Source of the DNA: Kofleriaceae bacterium
Lineage (GTDB): Bacteria > Myxococcota_A > Polyangia > Haliangiales > Haliangiaceae
NCBI GenBank assembly: GCA_018057825.1
Contig: JAGPCY010000014.1
Coordinates: forward strand, 62,001 to 126,000
Direction: 5' to 3'
DNA length: 64,000 nt
Within the stretch, counting starts at the first letter, position 1. The number at the start of each line of letters is the position of its first letter. A program made the position numbers and the translations under genes. The notes under the pieces were generated by a model. It was not told where the DNA came from. It searched no databases and saw only the letters and a program-made list of their open reading frames with translations. This document shows positions 22,682 to 33,035 of the stretch, piece by piece.

Positions 22682-24043
22682 TCACGGCTCGACGTCGGTG
22701 ATCCGGCCGCGGGCGCGGCCGCGGGCCAGCCGCAGCTCGATCGGATCGCCCGGGGCCAGGGTCGCGGCGTCGGTGACGACGTGGCCGTCGCGGGTGGCCA
22801 GGGCGTAGCCGCGCTCGAGGACCCGGAGCGGGCTGAGCGCGTCGAGGCGAGCGACCGCGGCCGCGAAGGAGGCGCGGCGCCGCTCGAGGCCGCGGCGGGT
22901 CGCGGCCGCCAGCCGGGCGGCGTAGCCGTCGAGGGCGCGGCGGCCGGCGGCGATCCGGGCGGCCGGCGAGGTCAGGCGCTGCTCAAGCGCGGTCAGGGCG
23001 GCGCGTCGGCTCGCGATCTGAGCCCGCGGGTGGGCGGCGGCCAGGCGCAGCTCGAGGGCGCGCAGCCCGGCGCGGCGCGCGGCCAGCCCGGCGCCCACCG
23101 CGGCGGCGCCGGCGGTCGCCAGATCGTCGAGCTCCTGGCGCGCGGCGCGCATCGCCAGGCCGAGCTCGCGGCGCAGGCGCCGGGTCTCGGTCTCGACCAG
23201 GGCGCGCAGCTCGTCGCGGACCGGCACCACCAGCTCGCCAGCGGCGGTCGGCGTCGAGGCCCGGCGATCGGCGGCCAGATCGCACAGCGTCACGTCGACC
23301 TCATGGCCGACCGCGCTCACCACCGGGACCGCGCACGCGGCGACCGCGCGCACCACGCGCTCGTCGTTGAACGCCGCCAGATCGGCGACCGCCCCGCCGC
23401 CGCGGCCGAGGATCACGACCTCGACCCCGGCCTGCTCGATCATCCGCAGCGCGGCGACGATCTGGGCCGGCGCGGTGGCGCCTTGGACCTGGCAGTCGGC
23501 CACGATCACCTGGGCCGGGGGGAACCGGCGGTGGATCGTGCGGGCGATGTCGCGGACCGCGGCCCCGGTGCGCGAGGTCACGACCCCGATCCGCTTCGGC
23601 AGGCGAGGCAGCGGCCGCTTGCGCGCGTCGGCGAACAGGCCATCGGCGGCCAGCCGGCGCTTGAGCTCCTCGAGGGCGACCGCCTCGGCGCCGACGCCGA
23701 GCGGCTCGGCGTAGTCGACGTAGAGCTGGAGCCGGCCGTCGCGCTCGAACACCCCGAGCTTGCCGCGGACCCGGACCTTGGCCCCGGCCTCGAGGGGGAA
23801 GCGCAGGCGCGCGGCGGTGGTCCGCCACATCACCGCCGGCACCTGGCCGGCCTTGTCGCGCAGGACGAAGTAGACGTGACCGCTGGTCGGGCGCTTGATC
23901 TCGCCGACCTCGCCCTCGACCCACAGGAGGCCGTAGCGCTCGACGGCGGCGTTGGCCCAGCGCACCAGATCGCTGACCCGCAGCGGGCGCTCGCGGCTGG
24001 CTGGCCGCGGCTCCTCGCTCGACCCGGACGATCCAGTGGCCAC
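22682..24043 (-). CDS. xseA: Exodeoxyribonuclease VII large subunit
   Basis: This 453-residue subunit of the single-strand DNA exonuclease starts at a GTG. The N-terminal OB-fold reads VSDLVRWANAAVERYGLLWV then GHVYFVLRDKAGQVPAVMW. The catalytic domain shows RIGVVTSRTGAAVRDI, VVILGRGGGAVADLAAFND and SAVGHEVDVTLCDLAADRRA. A long helical region and a C-terminal RGYALATRDG segment complete the family layout. No xseB small subunit is visible beside it. It is the first gene of the unit with the GGDEF-like protein and aroE. Confidence 0.96.
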   Translation of the reverse strand: MATGSSGSSEEPRPASRERPLRVSDLVRWANAAVERYGLLWVEGEVGEIKRPTSGHVYFVLRDKAGQVPAVMWRTTAARLRFPLEAGAKVRVRGKLGVFERDGRLQLYVDYAEPLGVGAEAVALEELKRRLAADGLFADARKRPLPRLPKRIGVVTSRTGAAVRDIARTIHRRFPPAQVIVADCQVQGATAPAQIVAALRMIEQAGVEVVILGRGGGAVADLAAFNDERVVRAVAACAVPVVSAVGHEVDVTLCDLAADRRASTPTAAGELVVPVRDELRALVETETRRLRRELGLAMRAARQELDDLATAGAAAVGAGLAARRAGLRALELRLAAAHPRAQIASRRAALTALEQRLTSPAARIAAGRRALDGYAARLAAATRRGLERRRASFAAAVARLDALSPLRVLERGYALATRDGHVVTDAATLAPGDPIELRLARGRARGRITDVEP

Positions 24044-24114
24044 GCCCGACCGTAGTCCGGGGCCGACGATCGTTGCAACCCTGCGGCTGGCGCGGTGTCG
24101 GAGGTGAGGATACG

Positions 24115-25248
24115 ATGCCCGCCTTGGCCATGGCCGACGCTGCGCCCCGCGAACCCGGTGCCCCGATGGGCGCTGACGACCTCGATCCCGAGCTGGTGCG
24201 GTTGCGCCGACCGGCGCCCAAGGTCGGGATCATCACCGCGGCGGGTATCGTCGCGCTGTGCGCGATCGCGATGGTGCGCCTGCGCCACGACTTCGCGTTC
24301 TCGCGGGCCGGCGACGCGCCGCGCTCGGTGACCGCGGAGGCGATCGCCAAGGGCGAGCTGGCCGAGGAGAGCTACGTGACGCTGGCGGCCAGCGCCGAGC
24401 TGGCCGGCGCGCTGCGCCTGCGGGTCACCGAGGGCAGCCGCGGCAACCGCCTGGTGCCGGTGCGCGGCTCCTCCGATCGGGTGTGGCTGGCGTTGCCGGG
24501 CGAGGACTGGGAGCACTTCCAGCACGACGACCGGGTGACCGGGCGGCTTCGTCGCCTCGACTCGGCGCGCATGGCCGACGCGGTCGCGCGCGGGCTGCGC
24601 GAGTTTCCGGCCCCGCGCTTCGCGGCCGGCGCGGCGTTACAGGCGGCCCGGACTGGCGGTGCCACCCAGCTCACCCTCCTCGACGGCACCACCCTGACGA
24701 TCGACGCCGCGACCGAGATCGAGCTGGCGGTGGTCGACCCCGGCGCAGCCGTGGTAGTCGCGGCCAAGGCGGGCGCGCGGGCGACCGACGCCGCCTGGGC
24801 CGAGGCCTTGGCCAGCGCTCAGCTCATCAGCGTCGGGCAGGCGCCGCTGGCCTCGACCGACGAGCTGGTGCGATGGGAGATCCGTCGCCCTGACGCGGTG
24901 GCCAGCGTCCAGGCCGCCCTCGACGGCGCCGAGCTGTGGGGGGCCCGGGTCGAGCCGTCGTCGACCCGGCTGCGCACGCCGTGGGGCCAGCTCGCGGCCG
25001 ATCAGGTCGGGGTCGCCGGCCCAGCCGGCGTGATCCCGTGGGCGGCGATCGACGTGGCCGCGGTGTGGGCGCCGCGCTCGCTGCCCGACGGCGCGTGGGT
25101 CGTCTTGGCCGACGAGCGGCCCGGCGACTACTGGTACCTGACGATGGTCTACGTCGCGCTGGCGCTGATCGGGCTCCTGGCGCTGTGGGCGCTGGCGCGT
25201 GCGATCCGGCGCACGTTCCTGGACGGCGCGGTCGCGGGCGCGCGTTGA
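24115..25248 (+). CDS. Membrane protein with periplasmic domain
   Basis: I start at the ATG at 24115 because GGAGGTGAGG lies just upstream; the frame is open to 24073. The 377-residue protein has one N-terminal transmembrane helix (VGIITAAGIVALCAIAMV) and one near the C-terminus (YLTMVYVALALIGLLALW). About 280 residues between them are presumably periplasmic, with beta-rich content and no catalytic motif I recognise. It is divergent from xseA. The last codons lie in a 30-bp tandem repeat. Confidence 0.78.
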   Translation: MPALAMADAAPREPGAPMGADDLDPELVRLRRPAPKVGIITAAGIVALCAIAMVRLRHDFAFSRAGDAPRSVTAEAIAKGELAEESYVTLAASAELAGALRLRVTEGSRGNRLVPVRGSSDRVWLALPGEDWEHFQHDDRVTGRLRRLDSARMADAVARGLREFPAPRFAAGAALQAARTGGATQLTLLDGTTLTIDAATEIELAVVDPGAAVVVAAKAGARATDAAWAEALASAQLISVGQAPLASTDELVRWEIRRPDAVASVQAALDGAELWGARVEPSSTRLRTPWGQLAADQVGVAGPAGVIPWAAIDVAAVWAPRSLPDGAWVVLADERPGDYWYLTMVYVALALIGLLALWALARAIRRTFLDGAVAGAR

Positions 25249-25280
25249 CGGGACGGTGCGGTCGCGGGCGCGCGTTGACG
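25221..25280. repeat. 30-bp tandem duplication at a gene 3' end
   Basis: Two adjacent 30-bp copies (25221-25250 and 25251-25280) differ at one base. The first covers the last eight codons and stop of the membrane protein gene; the second lies directly after it. This looks like a recent local duplication. Confidence 0.9.
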
Positions 25281-25311
25281 CCAGCCCGGGCGCGCGAGTA
25301 ACCTCGCCCTG

Positions 25312-25920
25312 ATGCGCGCGGCGTCTGCCACCATCGCGCTCGGCCTCGCGGCCTGTGCCTTCGACCCCACCGGTCAGCGCAGCCAGACGACCGACGGGAG
25401 CCCCGACGACCCCGACAGCGGCGGCGGCGCGGTCGACGCGCGAGAGATCGACGCGCCCGGGCCGACCCCGGTGATCGACGCCCCGTGCCCCGACCTCGAT
25501 CGCGACGGCACCTGCGACCCCGACGACGGCTGGGACTGTGGGCCGACCGCGCCGGTCGTGAACTTCCCCGCGGTCGCCGGTGCCGGTCGGATCCAGAACA
25601 CCGCGGTCGGGGCCTTCGCGTCCCCGGTCGAGCAGCTCGCGCCCAGCGAGTTCCGCACGCTCAGCGTCGACGTCGGGGCCGCGCGCACCGGCGCGTACCG
25701 GATCGGCGAGGCCGGCGGGCGCTTCCTCGGCTGTCGCAACGGCACCGACCTGATCCCGGCGACGACCTGGCTCCAGCCGGTGTCTCTGACCGCCGGCTCG
25801 ACGGTGAGCGGCACGGCCATCGCCCTGGTCTATCAGCACACGCAGTCCTGCGGCACAGGTTGGATGGGGCCGGCGCCGACCGGGCCGATCATCGGCTACT
25901 ACTGCGTCCGCAACCAGTAG
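25312..25920 (+). CDS. Lipoprotein with Asp-rich linker
   Basis: This 202-residue protein has a lipoprotein signal (SATIALGLAACAFD). A low-complexity acidic linker (SPDDPDSGGGAVDAREIDAP) is followed by a CPDLDRDGTCDPDDGWDC segment that resembles a calcium-binding thrombospondin-type repeat. The C-terminal domain is beta-rich and ends IIGYYCVRNQ. This is a surface or periplasmic lipoprotein of unknown role, in a style repeated elsewhere in the window. Confidence 0.78.
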   Translation: MRAASATIALGLAACAFDPTGQRSQTTDGSPDDPDSGGGAVDAREIDAPGPTPVIDAPCPDLDRDGTCDPDDGWDCGPTAPVVNFPAVAGAGRIQNTAVGAFASPVEQLAPSEFRTLSVDVGAARTGAYRIGEAGGRFLGCRNGTDLIPATTWLQPVSLTAGSTVSGTAIALVYQHTQSCGTGWMGPAPTGPIIGYYCVRNQ

Positions 25921-25940
25921 CGCTGCGCTACGCTCCGCGG

Positions 25941-26472
25941 ATGGGCACCTGGGCCGCTGGACCGTTTGGCAACGACGCCGCGCTCGACTTCGTCGGCGCC
26001 TCCCTGACCGAGCTGATGGAGCCGGTCGAAGAGTTCCTCGAGTCCCCCGAGATCGACGAGACCTTCGATCCGGCGTTCGCCGCGATCGCGCTCATGAACG
26101 CGATCATGGCGGTGACCCCGTGCCGGGTCTGGGGCGACGGCGAGCAGCTCGACGGCGAGCCGATCCGCGCGGCGATGTTGGCGTGCTTCGACGAGCAGAT
26201 CGCCAGAGCACCGAACGGTTTGAATGCCGTCGCGAGACGCGGACGTGTGAGGCAGATCCGGGCGCACGCCCGAAGCGCAGTGAGGAGTGTAGTCAACTAC
26301 ACGACGAGCGAGCATCGGACGTACGCCCGGAGGTGCCCGCACGGCCGCGTCGCAGCAGGCATCTCAAACCGTTCGGTGCTCTAATATGGAGCCGGCCCCC
26401 GGGTTCGAGCAGGAGCAGCGCGCGGCCCTGGTCGCCGAGCTCGATCGCTTCGTCGCCTTCCAGCGCCGGTGA
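25941..26472 (+). pseudogene. DUF4259 gene split by a palindromic element
   Basis: The first 88 codons (25941-26204) begin MGTWAAGPFGNDAALDFVG, the start typical of DUF4259 proteins. At 26205 the frame runs into a 178-bp palindromic element and ends at the TAA at 26382-26384. Directly after the element an open frame continues (MEPAPGFEQEQRAALVAELD, to the TGA at 26470). This reads as the missing C-terminal helix. Removing exactly 26205-26382 restores one frame of about 117 codons, joining ...DEQIA to NMEPAP. The current product would be an altered 147-residue protein with an Arg-rich tail. No target-site duplication is visible. Confidence 0.82.
26205..26382. mobile_element. 178-bp long-palindrome element, copy 1
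   Basis: The ends are a perfect 19-bp inverted repeat, AGAGCACCGAACGGTTTGA at 26205-26223 and its complement at 26364-26382. The inner sequence also pairs, imperfectly, all the way to a centre at 26294/26295, where GTGTAGT-CA-ACTACAC forms a tight hairpin. The whole element can therefore fold as one long stem, like the ERIC/IRU type of non-coding repeat. It carries no gene. A second copy, about 94% identical by my reading, is at 47583-47760. The copy here splits the DUF4259 gene. Confidence 0.9.
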
Positions 26473-26479
26473 GGTTCAC

Positions 26480-27145
26480 GTGATCGGGCTCTTCGTCCTG
26501 GCGCTGATCGTGGTCGGCGGCCTGACCTGGTCGGGCTGGTACTTCGGCCCGCGCCAGCGCCTGCGCCGGCTCCTGGCGGCGGCGCCGCGTCGCCGGATCG
26601 CCGAGGCCGTCGACGGCGCCTCGGTCCGCCTCGACGGTGTGGTCCAGCCCGGGGCGACCGTGATCGCGCCGCTCACCGGTCGGCCGTGCGTCTGCTACGA
26701 GGCCGTGATCGACGAGTGGGTGTCGAGCGGCAAGTCGGGGCGCTGGCGCAATCGGGTCCGCGAGCTCCAGGGCGTGGTCTTCGCGATCGACGACGGCACC
26801 GGGCGCGCGCTGATCGATCCGACCCGGGCCGCGGTCGACGTCGAGCTCGATCGCACGACCCAGTCGGGGACCTTCGACGACCCGACCCCGATCGAGCAGG
26901 CCTTCCTCGCGCGCCACGGCCTGGCCGCCACGACCTGGGGCTTCAACAAGCGCCTGCGCTACCGCGAGGGCGTGATCGAGATCGGCGAGACCATCGCCGC
27001 GTCGGGCGTCGCCCTGCGCGAGCCCGATCCCGACGCCGTCGGTCGCATCACCGGCTACCGCGACGGCCCGCCGACCCGGGTCCGCCTGGGAGCGTCGCGC
27101 GAGCACCCGATCCGCCTGTCCGACGCCCCGGCTGTGACCCGCTGA
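26480..27145 (+). CDS. GIDE-domain membrane protein
   Basis: This 221-residue protein starts at the GTG at 26480. An N-terminal transmembrane helix (LFVLALIVVGGLTWSGWYF) is followed by a soluble domain with PLTGRPCVCYEAVIDEW, VVFAIDDGTGRALIDP and YREGVIEIGETIAASG. This is the pattern of the GIDE domain shared with eukaryotic MUL1/GIDE, but without a RING finger, so no ubiquitin ligase activity is implied. Bacterial members are of unknown function. It begins 7 bp after the end of the DUF4259 remnant and probably shares its promoter. Confidence 0.85.
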   Translation: MIGLFVLALIVVGGLTWSGWYFGPRQRLRRLLAAAPRRRIAEAVDGASVRLDGVVQPGATVIAPLTGRPCVCYEAVIDEWVSSGKSGRWRNRVRELQGVVFAIDDGTGRALIDPTRAAVDVELDRTTQSGTFDDPTPIEQAFLARHGLAATTWGFNKRLRYREGVIEIGETIAASGVALREPDPDAVGRITGYRDGPPTRVRLGASREHPIRLSDAPAVTR

Positions 27146-27460
27146 TCCGTCGACCCGCTGACCCCTGAGGCGCAGCGGCGCTGACCGCGGACCGGCTGGC
27201 TCGCGTCGCGCCGTGCCGCGCCGCGCCATGAGGCGGCTCAGTCCCCAGAGCGCAGCGTCCGGAGGTCGGACGGCGGAGAAACTCCGCAAAACTTGCATCG
27301 GGTTCCGGAGGACCGCGCGCGTCCTTCGCACAAACCGGCTGAAGGTGCATCGGTGAGCGGGCCCACTTGATGCAACGAGGCTACCCACGCTGCCCACGCG
27401 GCCCACGCGGCCCACGCTGCCCACGCACCCACGCACCCGCGCACCCTGAGGGGGGATCCC
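27146..27460. promoter_or_regulatory. Gene-free 315 bp upstream of the hydrogenase operon, with 9-bp repeats
   Basis: This stretch must hold the promoter of the hydrogenase operon. I could not assign clear -35/-10 or -24/-12 boxes. From 27384 to 27428 there are five tandem copies of a 9-mer CCCACGCNN (CTG, CGG, CGG, CTG, CAC endings), followed by CCACGCACCC-type variants. They end about 25 bp before a GAGGGGGG ribosome site and the hybO ATG. The repeat lies in the leader or promoter-proximal region, where an array could affect expression. Confidence 0.6.
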
Positions 27461-28618
27461 ATGTCACGCAAGCTCCCGCTCGCTCGCCCGACCGATCCTC
27501 TCGACGGCGCCTCGGCGCGCTTCGGGATGCAGCGGCGACAGTTCCTCAAGCTGTGCGGCGGGCTGGCGGCGGCGATGGGGCTGTCGATGGCCGCCGGGCC
27601 GGCGGTGGCCCAGGCCCTGGTGACCGCGCGCCGACCATCGGTGATCTGGCTGCACTTCCAGGAGTGCACCGGCTGCAGCGAGAGCCTCTTGCGGGCCGAG
27701 CACCCGACCCTCGAGAAGCTCATCCTCGACGTGATCTCGCTCGACTATCACGAGACGCTCATGGCCGCGGCGGGCCACCAGGCCGAGGCGGCCCGGCGCG
27801 CGGCGATGGCGGAGAACAAGGGCAAGTACATCCTGGTCGTCGAGGGCGCGATCCCCACCGGGATCAACGGTGCGTTCTGCAAGATCGGCGGCCAGACCGC
27901 GATCGAGATGGTCAAGGAGTGCGCCGCCGACGCCGCGGCGGTGATCGCGATCGGCTCGTGCGCGTCGTGGGGCGGGATGCCGTCGACGTCGCCCAACCCG
28001 ACCGGGGCCAGCCCGGTGGCCGAGATCCTCGGCAAGCCGGTGCTCAACATCCCCGGCTGTCCGCCCAACCCGTACAACTTCCTCACCACCGTCGTGCACT
28101 ACCTCGTGCTCGGAGCCCTGCCCGAGCTCGACGCCAAGGGTCGCCCGACCTTCGCCTACGGTCGACTCATCCACGAGAACTGCGAGCGCCGCGCCCACTT
28201 CGACGCCGGCCGCTTCGCCACCGAGTTCGGCGACGAGGGCCACCGCCAGGGCTGGTGCCTGTACAAGCTCGGCTGTAAGGGCCCCGAGACCTACGCCAAC
28301 TGCCCGACCGTCCTGTTCGGCGACGCCGGGCCGGGCTCGTGGCCGGTCGGCTGCGGTCACCCGTGCATCGGCTGCACCGAGAAGGGCGTCGGCTTCACCA
28401 AGCCGATCCACGCCCTGGCCGACCTCCTGACGGTGACGCCGCCGACCCAGTTCGCCCGCCCGGCCGAGCCCCAGGGGCAAGGCGCGACCCTCGCCACCGT
28501 GGCCACGGTCGCCGCGGTCGGCGGTCTGGCGATCGGCGTCGGCGCCCGCCTGGCCAAGAACCTCGGCAACCAGCCCGACGAGCCGCCCCCGGCCGCCGGC
28601 GATGACGTCACCCGGTAG
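27461..28618 (+). CDS. hybO: [NiFe] hydrogenase small subunit (hydrogenase-2 type)
   Basis: This 385-residue electron-transfer subunit has three Fe-S clusters. A Tat signal is present (RRQFLK at 25-30, then a hydrophobic stretch). The proximal cluster motif is CTGC at 69-72, with GSCASWGG and PGCPPNP further on. The medial and distal cysteines are in ENCERRAHF, GCKGPETYANC and PVGCGHPCIGC. A C-terminal transmembrane anchor follows (VATVAAVGGLAIGVGARL). The proximal motif lacks the additional Cys seen in oxygen-tolerant enzymes (CTCC), so this looks like a standard oxygen-sensitive type. It heads an operon that runs to hypB. Confidence 0.97.
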   Translation: MSRKLPLARPTDPLDGASARFGMQRRQFLKLCGGLAAAMGLSMAAGPAVAQALVTARRPSVIWLHFQECTGCSESLLRAEHPTLEKLILDVISLDYHETLMAAAGHQAEAARRAAMAENKGKYILVVEGAIPTGINGAFCKIGGQTAIEMVKECAADAAAVIAIGSCASWGGMPSTSPNPTGASPVAEILGKPVLNIPGCPPNPYNFLTTVVHYLVLGALPELDAKGRPTFAYGRLIHENCERRAHFDAGRFATEFGDEGHRQGWCLYKLGCKGPETYANCPTVLFGDAGPGSWPVGCGHPCIGCTEKGVGFTKPIHALADLLTVTPPTQFARPAEPQGQGATLATVATVAAVGGLAIGVGARLAKNLGNQPDEPPPAAGDDVTR

Positions 28619-28630
28619 CGGAGGTCCACG

Positions 28631-29662
28631 ATGCTGACCCGCAGAACGCTCCTCCGAGGTCTGGCCGGTGGGACCGGCGCGGTCGCCGCGGCGCCGCTGT
28701 GCAAGGAGGCCGAGGCCCGTGGCCTGCGGCCCATGCCCGACGGGGCGGTGGGCCTCCTGTTCGACGGCACGCTGTGCATCGGCTGCCGGGCGTGCATGTC
28801 GGCGTGCAAGGAAGCCAACGACCTGCCGGCCGAGCGCACCGAGCTGGCGATCGGCGACTACTGGGATGCCCCCCTCGACATCTCGGGCAAGACCCTGAAC
28901 GTCATCAAGGTCTATCGCGACGGCGCCGCGACCAAGAAGGACCAGGTCGAGGACGGGTTCGCGTTCACCAAGGTCTCGTGCATGCACTGCGTCGACCCGT
29001 CGTGCGTGTCGGCGTGCCCGGTGTCGGCGATGACCAAGGATCCGAAGACCGGCATCGTCAAGTACAGCGTCGACGCGTGCATCGGCTGCCGCTACTGCGT
29101 CGCGGCGTGCCCGTTCAGCGTGCCGCGCTTCACCTACGACACCCCGGTGCCCAAGATCTCCAAGTGCCAGCTCTGCCAGCACCGCGCCGCCGAGGGTAAG
29201 TACGCCGCGTGCGCCGAGGTGTGCCCGACCGGCGCGACCCTGTTCGGCCCGGTGATCGACCTGAAGGCCGAGGTCGCGCGCCGACGGGCCCTCACCCCCG
29301 GCACCCCGACCACGTATCCGCGCGGCAAGATCGGCGGCGGCGACACCTACCAGGGCACCGCCGGGAGCTACGTCGAGCGCACCTACGGCGAGCACGAGAT
29401 CGGCGGCACCCAGGTCCTGCACCTGTCGGGGGTGCCGTTCGACCTGCTCAACAAGCCGCCGCTGCCGAAGGTGGCGCCGGCCCGCATCTCCGAGTCGCTG
29501 CAGCACGCGATCTACAACGGGCTGCTCGCGCCGCTGGGGTTCCTCGGCACGCTGGCGGTCCTGGCCTGGCGCAACATGCGGCCGCGCCGCGACCCGGCGC
29601 CACCCGCGCCAGCGCCGACCCCGCCGACCACGCCGCCGACCGACGACGGGGGCGCGCCATGA
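28631..29662 (+). CDS. hybA: Hydrogenase ferredoxin-like subunit HybA
   Basis: This 343-residue periplasmic electron-transfer protein carries four [4Fe-4S] clusters. A Tat-type N-terminus (LTRRTLLRGLAG) is followed by ferredoxin motifs: CIGCRACMSACKEAND near residue 49, CMHCVDPSCVSACPVSAM, CIGCRYCVAACPFSVP and CQLCQHR...CAEVCPTGA. A C-terminal transmembrane helix (LGFLGTLAVLAW) anchors it. It passes electrons between the small subunit and HybB. It lies 12 bp after hybO and overlaps hybB by 4 bp (ATGA). Confidence 0.96.
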   Translation: MLTRRTLLRGLAGGTGAVAAAPLCKEAEARGLRPMPDGAVGLLFDGTLCIGCRACMSACKEANDLPAERTELAIGDYWDAPLDISGKTLNVIKVYRDGAATKKDQVEDGFAFTKVSCMHCVDPSCVSACPVSAMTKDPKTGIVKYSVDACIGCRYCVAACPFSVPRFTYDTPVPKISKCQLCQHRAAEGKYAACAEVCPTGATLFGPVIDLKAEVARRRALTPGTPTTYPRGKIGGGDTYQGTAGSYVERTYGEHEIGGTQVLHLSGVPFDLLNKPPLPKVAPARISESLQHAIYNGLLAPLGFLGTLAVLAWRNMRPRRDPAPPAPAPTPPTTPPTDDGGAP

Positions 29663-30849
29663 GCGCCGTCACCCACGACCCGGCCCACGACCACGATGAG
29701 GCGCCGGCGCCCCTCGGCGGCAAGCTGCTCACGCCGTTCACCGGTGTCCTGGCCGCGCTGGTCGCGATCATGGTCGCCGTGCTCGCGGTCCGGTTCCTGC
29801 GCGGCATCGGCGCGGTCACCAACCTGTCGGACGGCTACCCCTGGGGCCTGTGGATCGCCTGGGACGTGGTCGTCGGCTCGGCGCTGGGCGCCAGCGGCTT
29901 CACCGTCGCCTTCGTCGCGTACATCATGAACCGCGGCCAGTACCACCCGATCGTGCGGCCGGCGCTCCTGACCGCGCTGTTCGGCTACGTCATGGCCGGC
30001 GCGTCGGTGTTCTTCGACATCGGCCGCTACTGGGACTTCTGGCACGTCTTCACGCCGCGCTACGCCCAGATCAACTCGGTCCTGTTCGAGGTCGCGGTGT
30101 GCATCGCCGCCTACACCTTGATCCTGTTCCTCGAGCTGGCGCCGATGGTGCTCGAGCGCCTGGGCATGGTGCGGGTGCGGCGCAAGATCGAGCGCGTGCT
30201 GTTCTTCGTCGTCGCGATCGGCGTACTCCTGCCGACCATGCACCAGTCGTCGCTGGGCTCGATGCTGATCGTGTTCGGGCCGCAGATCGATCCGATCTAC
30301 CAGACCCGGCTCTTGCCGGTCTTGTTCCTCACGTCGACCATCGGCATGGGCCTGGCCGCGGTCGTGGTCGAGGGCAGCGTGACCTCGCTGGCCCTGCGCC
30401 GGCCGGTCGAGCGCGACCTGCTCGGCAAGCTGATGCGGGTCGGCCAGGTGCTGGCCGCCGGCTTCCTGATCGCCCGCTTCGTCGACCTGGGCGTGCGCGG
30501 CCAGCTCGGCGCGCTGACCACGCTCCGGCCCCTGGTGGTCATGTTCTGGATCGAGACCGTCCTGTTCGCGGTCCCGGTGGTCCTGCTCCTCGGGCCGGCC
30601 GGACGGCGGCCGGCGCGGGTGTTCGTCGCCGCCATGGCGATGGCCCTGGCCGGCATCCTGTACCGCCTCGACGCCTACCTGGTGGCGTACGATACCGGCG
30701 CCGGGTGGCGCTACTTCCCGTCGCTCGGCGAGCTCGCCGTCACGATCGGCCTCATCGCCTTCGAGATCTTGGCCTTCATCATCGCGATCCGGGTGCTGCC
30801 GGTGCTGCCCAAGCTGGGCCGTAGCCGCGCCGCCGCCGGCACCGCCTAA
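29659..30849 (+). CDS. hybB: Hydrogenase membrane subunit HybB (NrfD family)
   Basis: This 396-residue integral membrane protein has about ten transmembrane segments and belongs to the NrfD/PsrC family. Family features include GYPWGLWIAWDVVVGSALGA early, FFDIGRYWDFWHVF, and LPTMHQSSLGSMLIV. It links periplasmic electron transfer to the quinone pool, as in E. coli hydrogenase-2. I start at the ATG at 29659, which overlaps the hybA stop. An N-terminal His-rich tail (DPAHDHDEA) precedes the first helix. It is followed 12 bp later by hybC. Confidence 0.96.
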   Translation: MSAVTHDPAHDHDEAPAPLGGKLLTPFTGVLAALVAIMVAVLAVRFLRGIGAVTNLSDGYPWGLWIAWDVVVGSALGASGFTVAFVAYIMNRGQYHPIVRPALLTALFGYVMAGASVFFDIGRYWDFWHVFTPRYAQINSVLFEVAVCIAAYTLILFLELAPMVLERLGMVRVRRKIERVLFFVVAIGVLLPTMHQSSLGSMLIVFGPQIDPIYQTRLLPVLFLTSTIGMGLAAVVVEGSVTSLALRRPVERDLLGKLMRVGQVLAAGFLIARFVDLGVRGQLGALTTLRPLVVMFWIETVLFAVPVVLLLGPAGRRPARVFVAAMAMALAGILYRLDAYLVAYDTGAGWRYFPSLGELAVTIGLIAFEILAFIIAIRVLPVLPKLGRSRAAAGTA

Positions 30850-30861
30850 GGAAAGCGGACC

Positions 30862-32564
<1,703 letters not shown>

Positions 32565-32565
<1 letters not shown>

Positions 32566-33035
32566 TGGACCCCGCGCGGATCGTCGTCCTCGGCGTCGGC
32601 AACCTGATCATGGGCGACGAGGGACTGGGGGTGCGCTGCGTCGAGCGGCTCGAGGCCGCGGGCGCGCTGCCGGCCGGCGTGACCGTGATCGACGGCGGCA
32701 CCTCGACCCACGAGCTCCTCGGCGACCTCGAGGACCTCGACCTCCTGGTGATCGTCGACGCGGTCGCCGGCGAGGTCCCGGGCGCGCTGGTCCGCCTCGA
32801 GGGCGATCGCATCCCGGCCGCGCTGTCCAACAAGCTGTCGCCGCACCAGCACGGCATCAACGATCTGCTGGCCAACCTGCGGCTCCTCGGGCGGTCGCCG
32901 CGCCGGGTCGTCGTCCACGGCGTGACCCCGGCGGTGATCGCGCTCGGGCTCGAGCTGTCGTCGGCGGTCGAGGCGGCGATGCCGGCCCTCGCGGCGGCGG
33001 TGGTGGCCGAGGTCGTGGAGGCCGTCGGCGCGTGA
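32565..33035 (+). CDS. hybD: Hydrogenase maturation protease
   Basis: This 156-residue peptidase of the HycI/HybD family begins at a GTG that overlaps the hybC stop by one base. The family start VLGVGNLIMGDEGLGVR carries the Asp/Glu metal ligand, VIDGGTSTHELLGDLEDLD and IVDAV follow, and HQHGINDLL supplies the His ligand. It removes the C-terminal peptide of the large subunit once nickel is in place. Its position directly after hybC matches its substrate. Confidence 0.95.

Noticed and set aside
27461-28618. Possible oxygen-tolerant hydrogenase
   Set aside because: The proximal motif is CTGC, lacking the extra cysteine of the tolerant group, so I do not claim tolerance.
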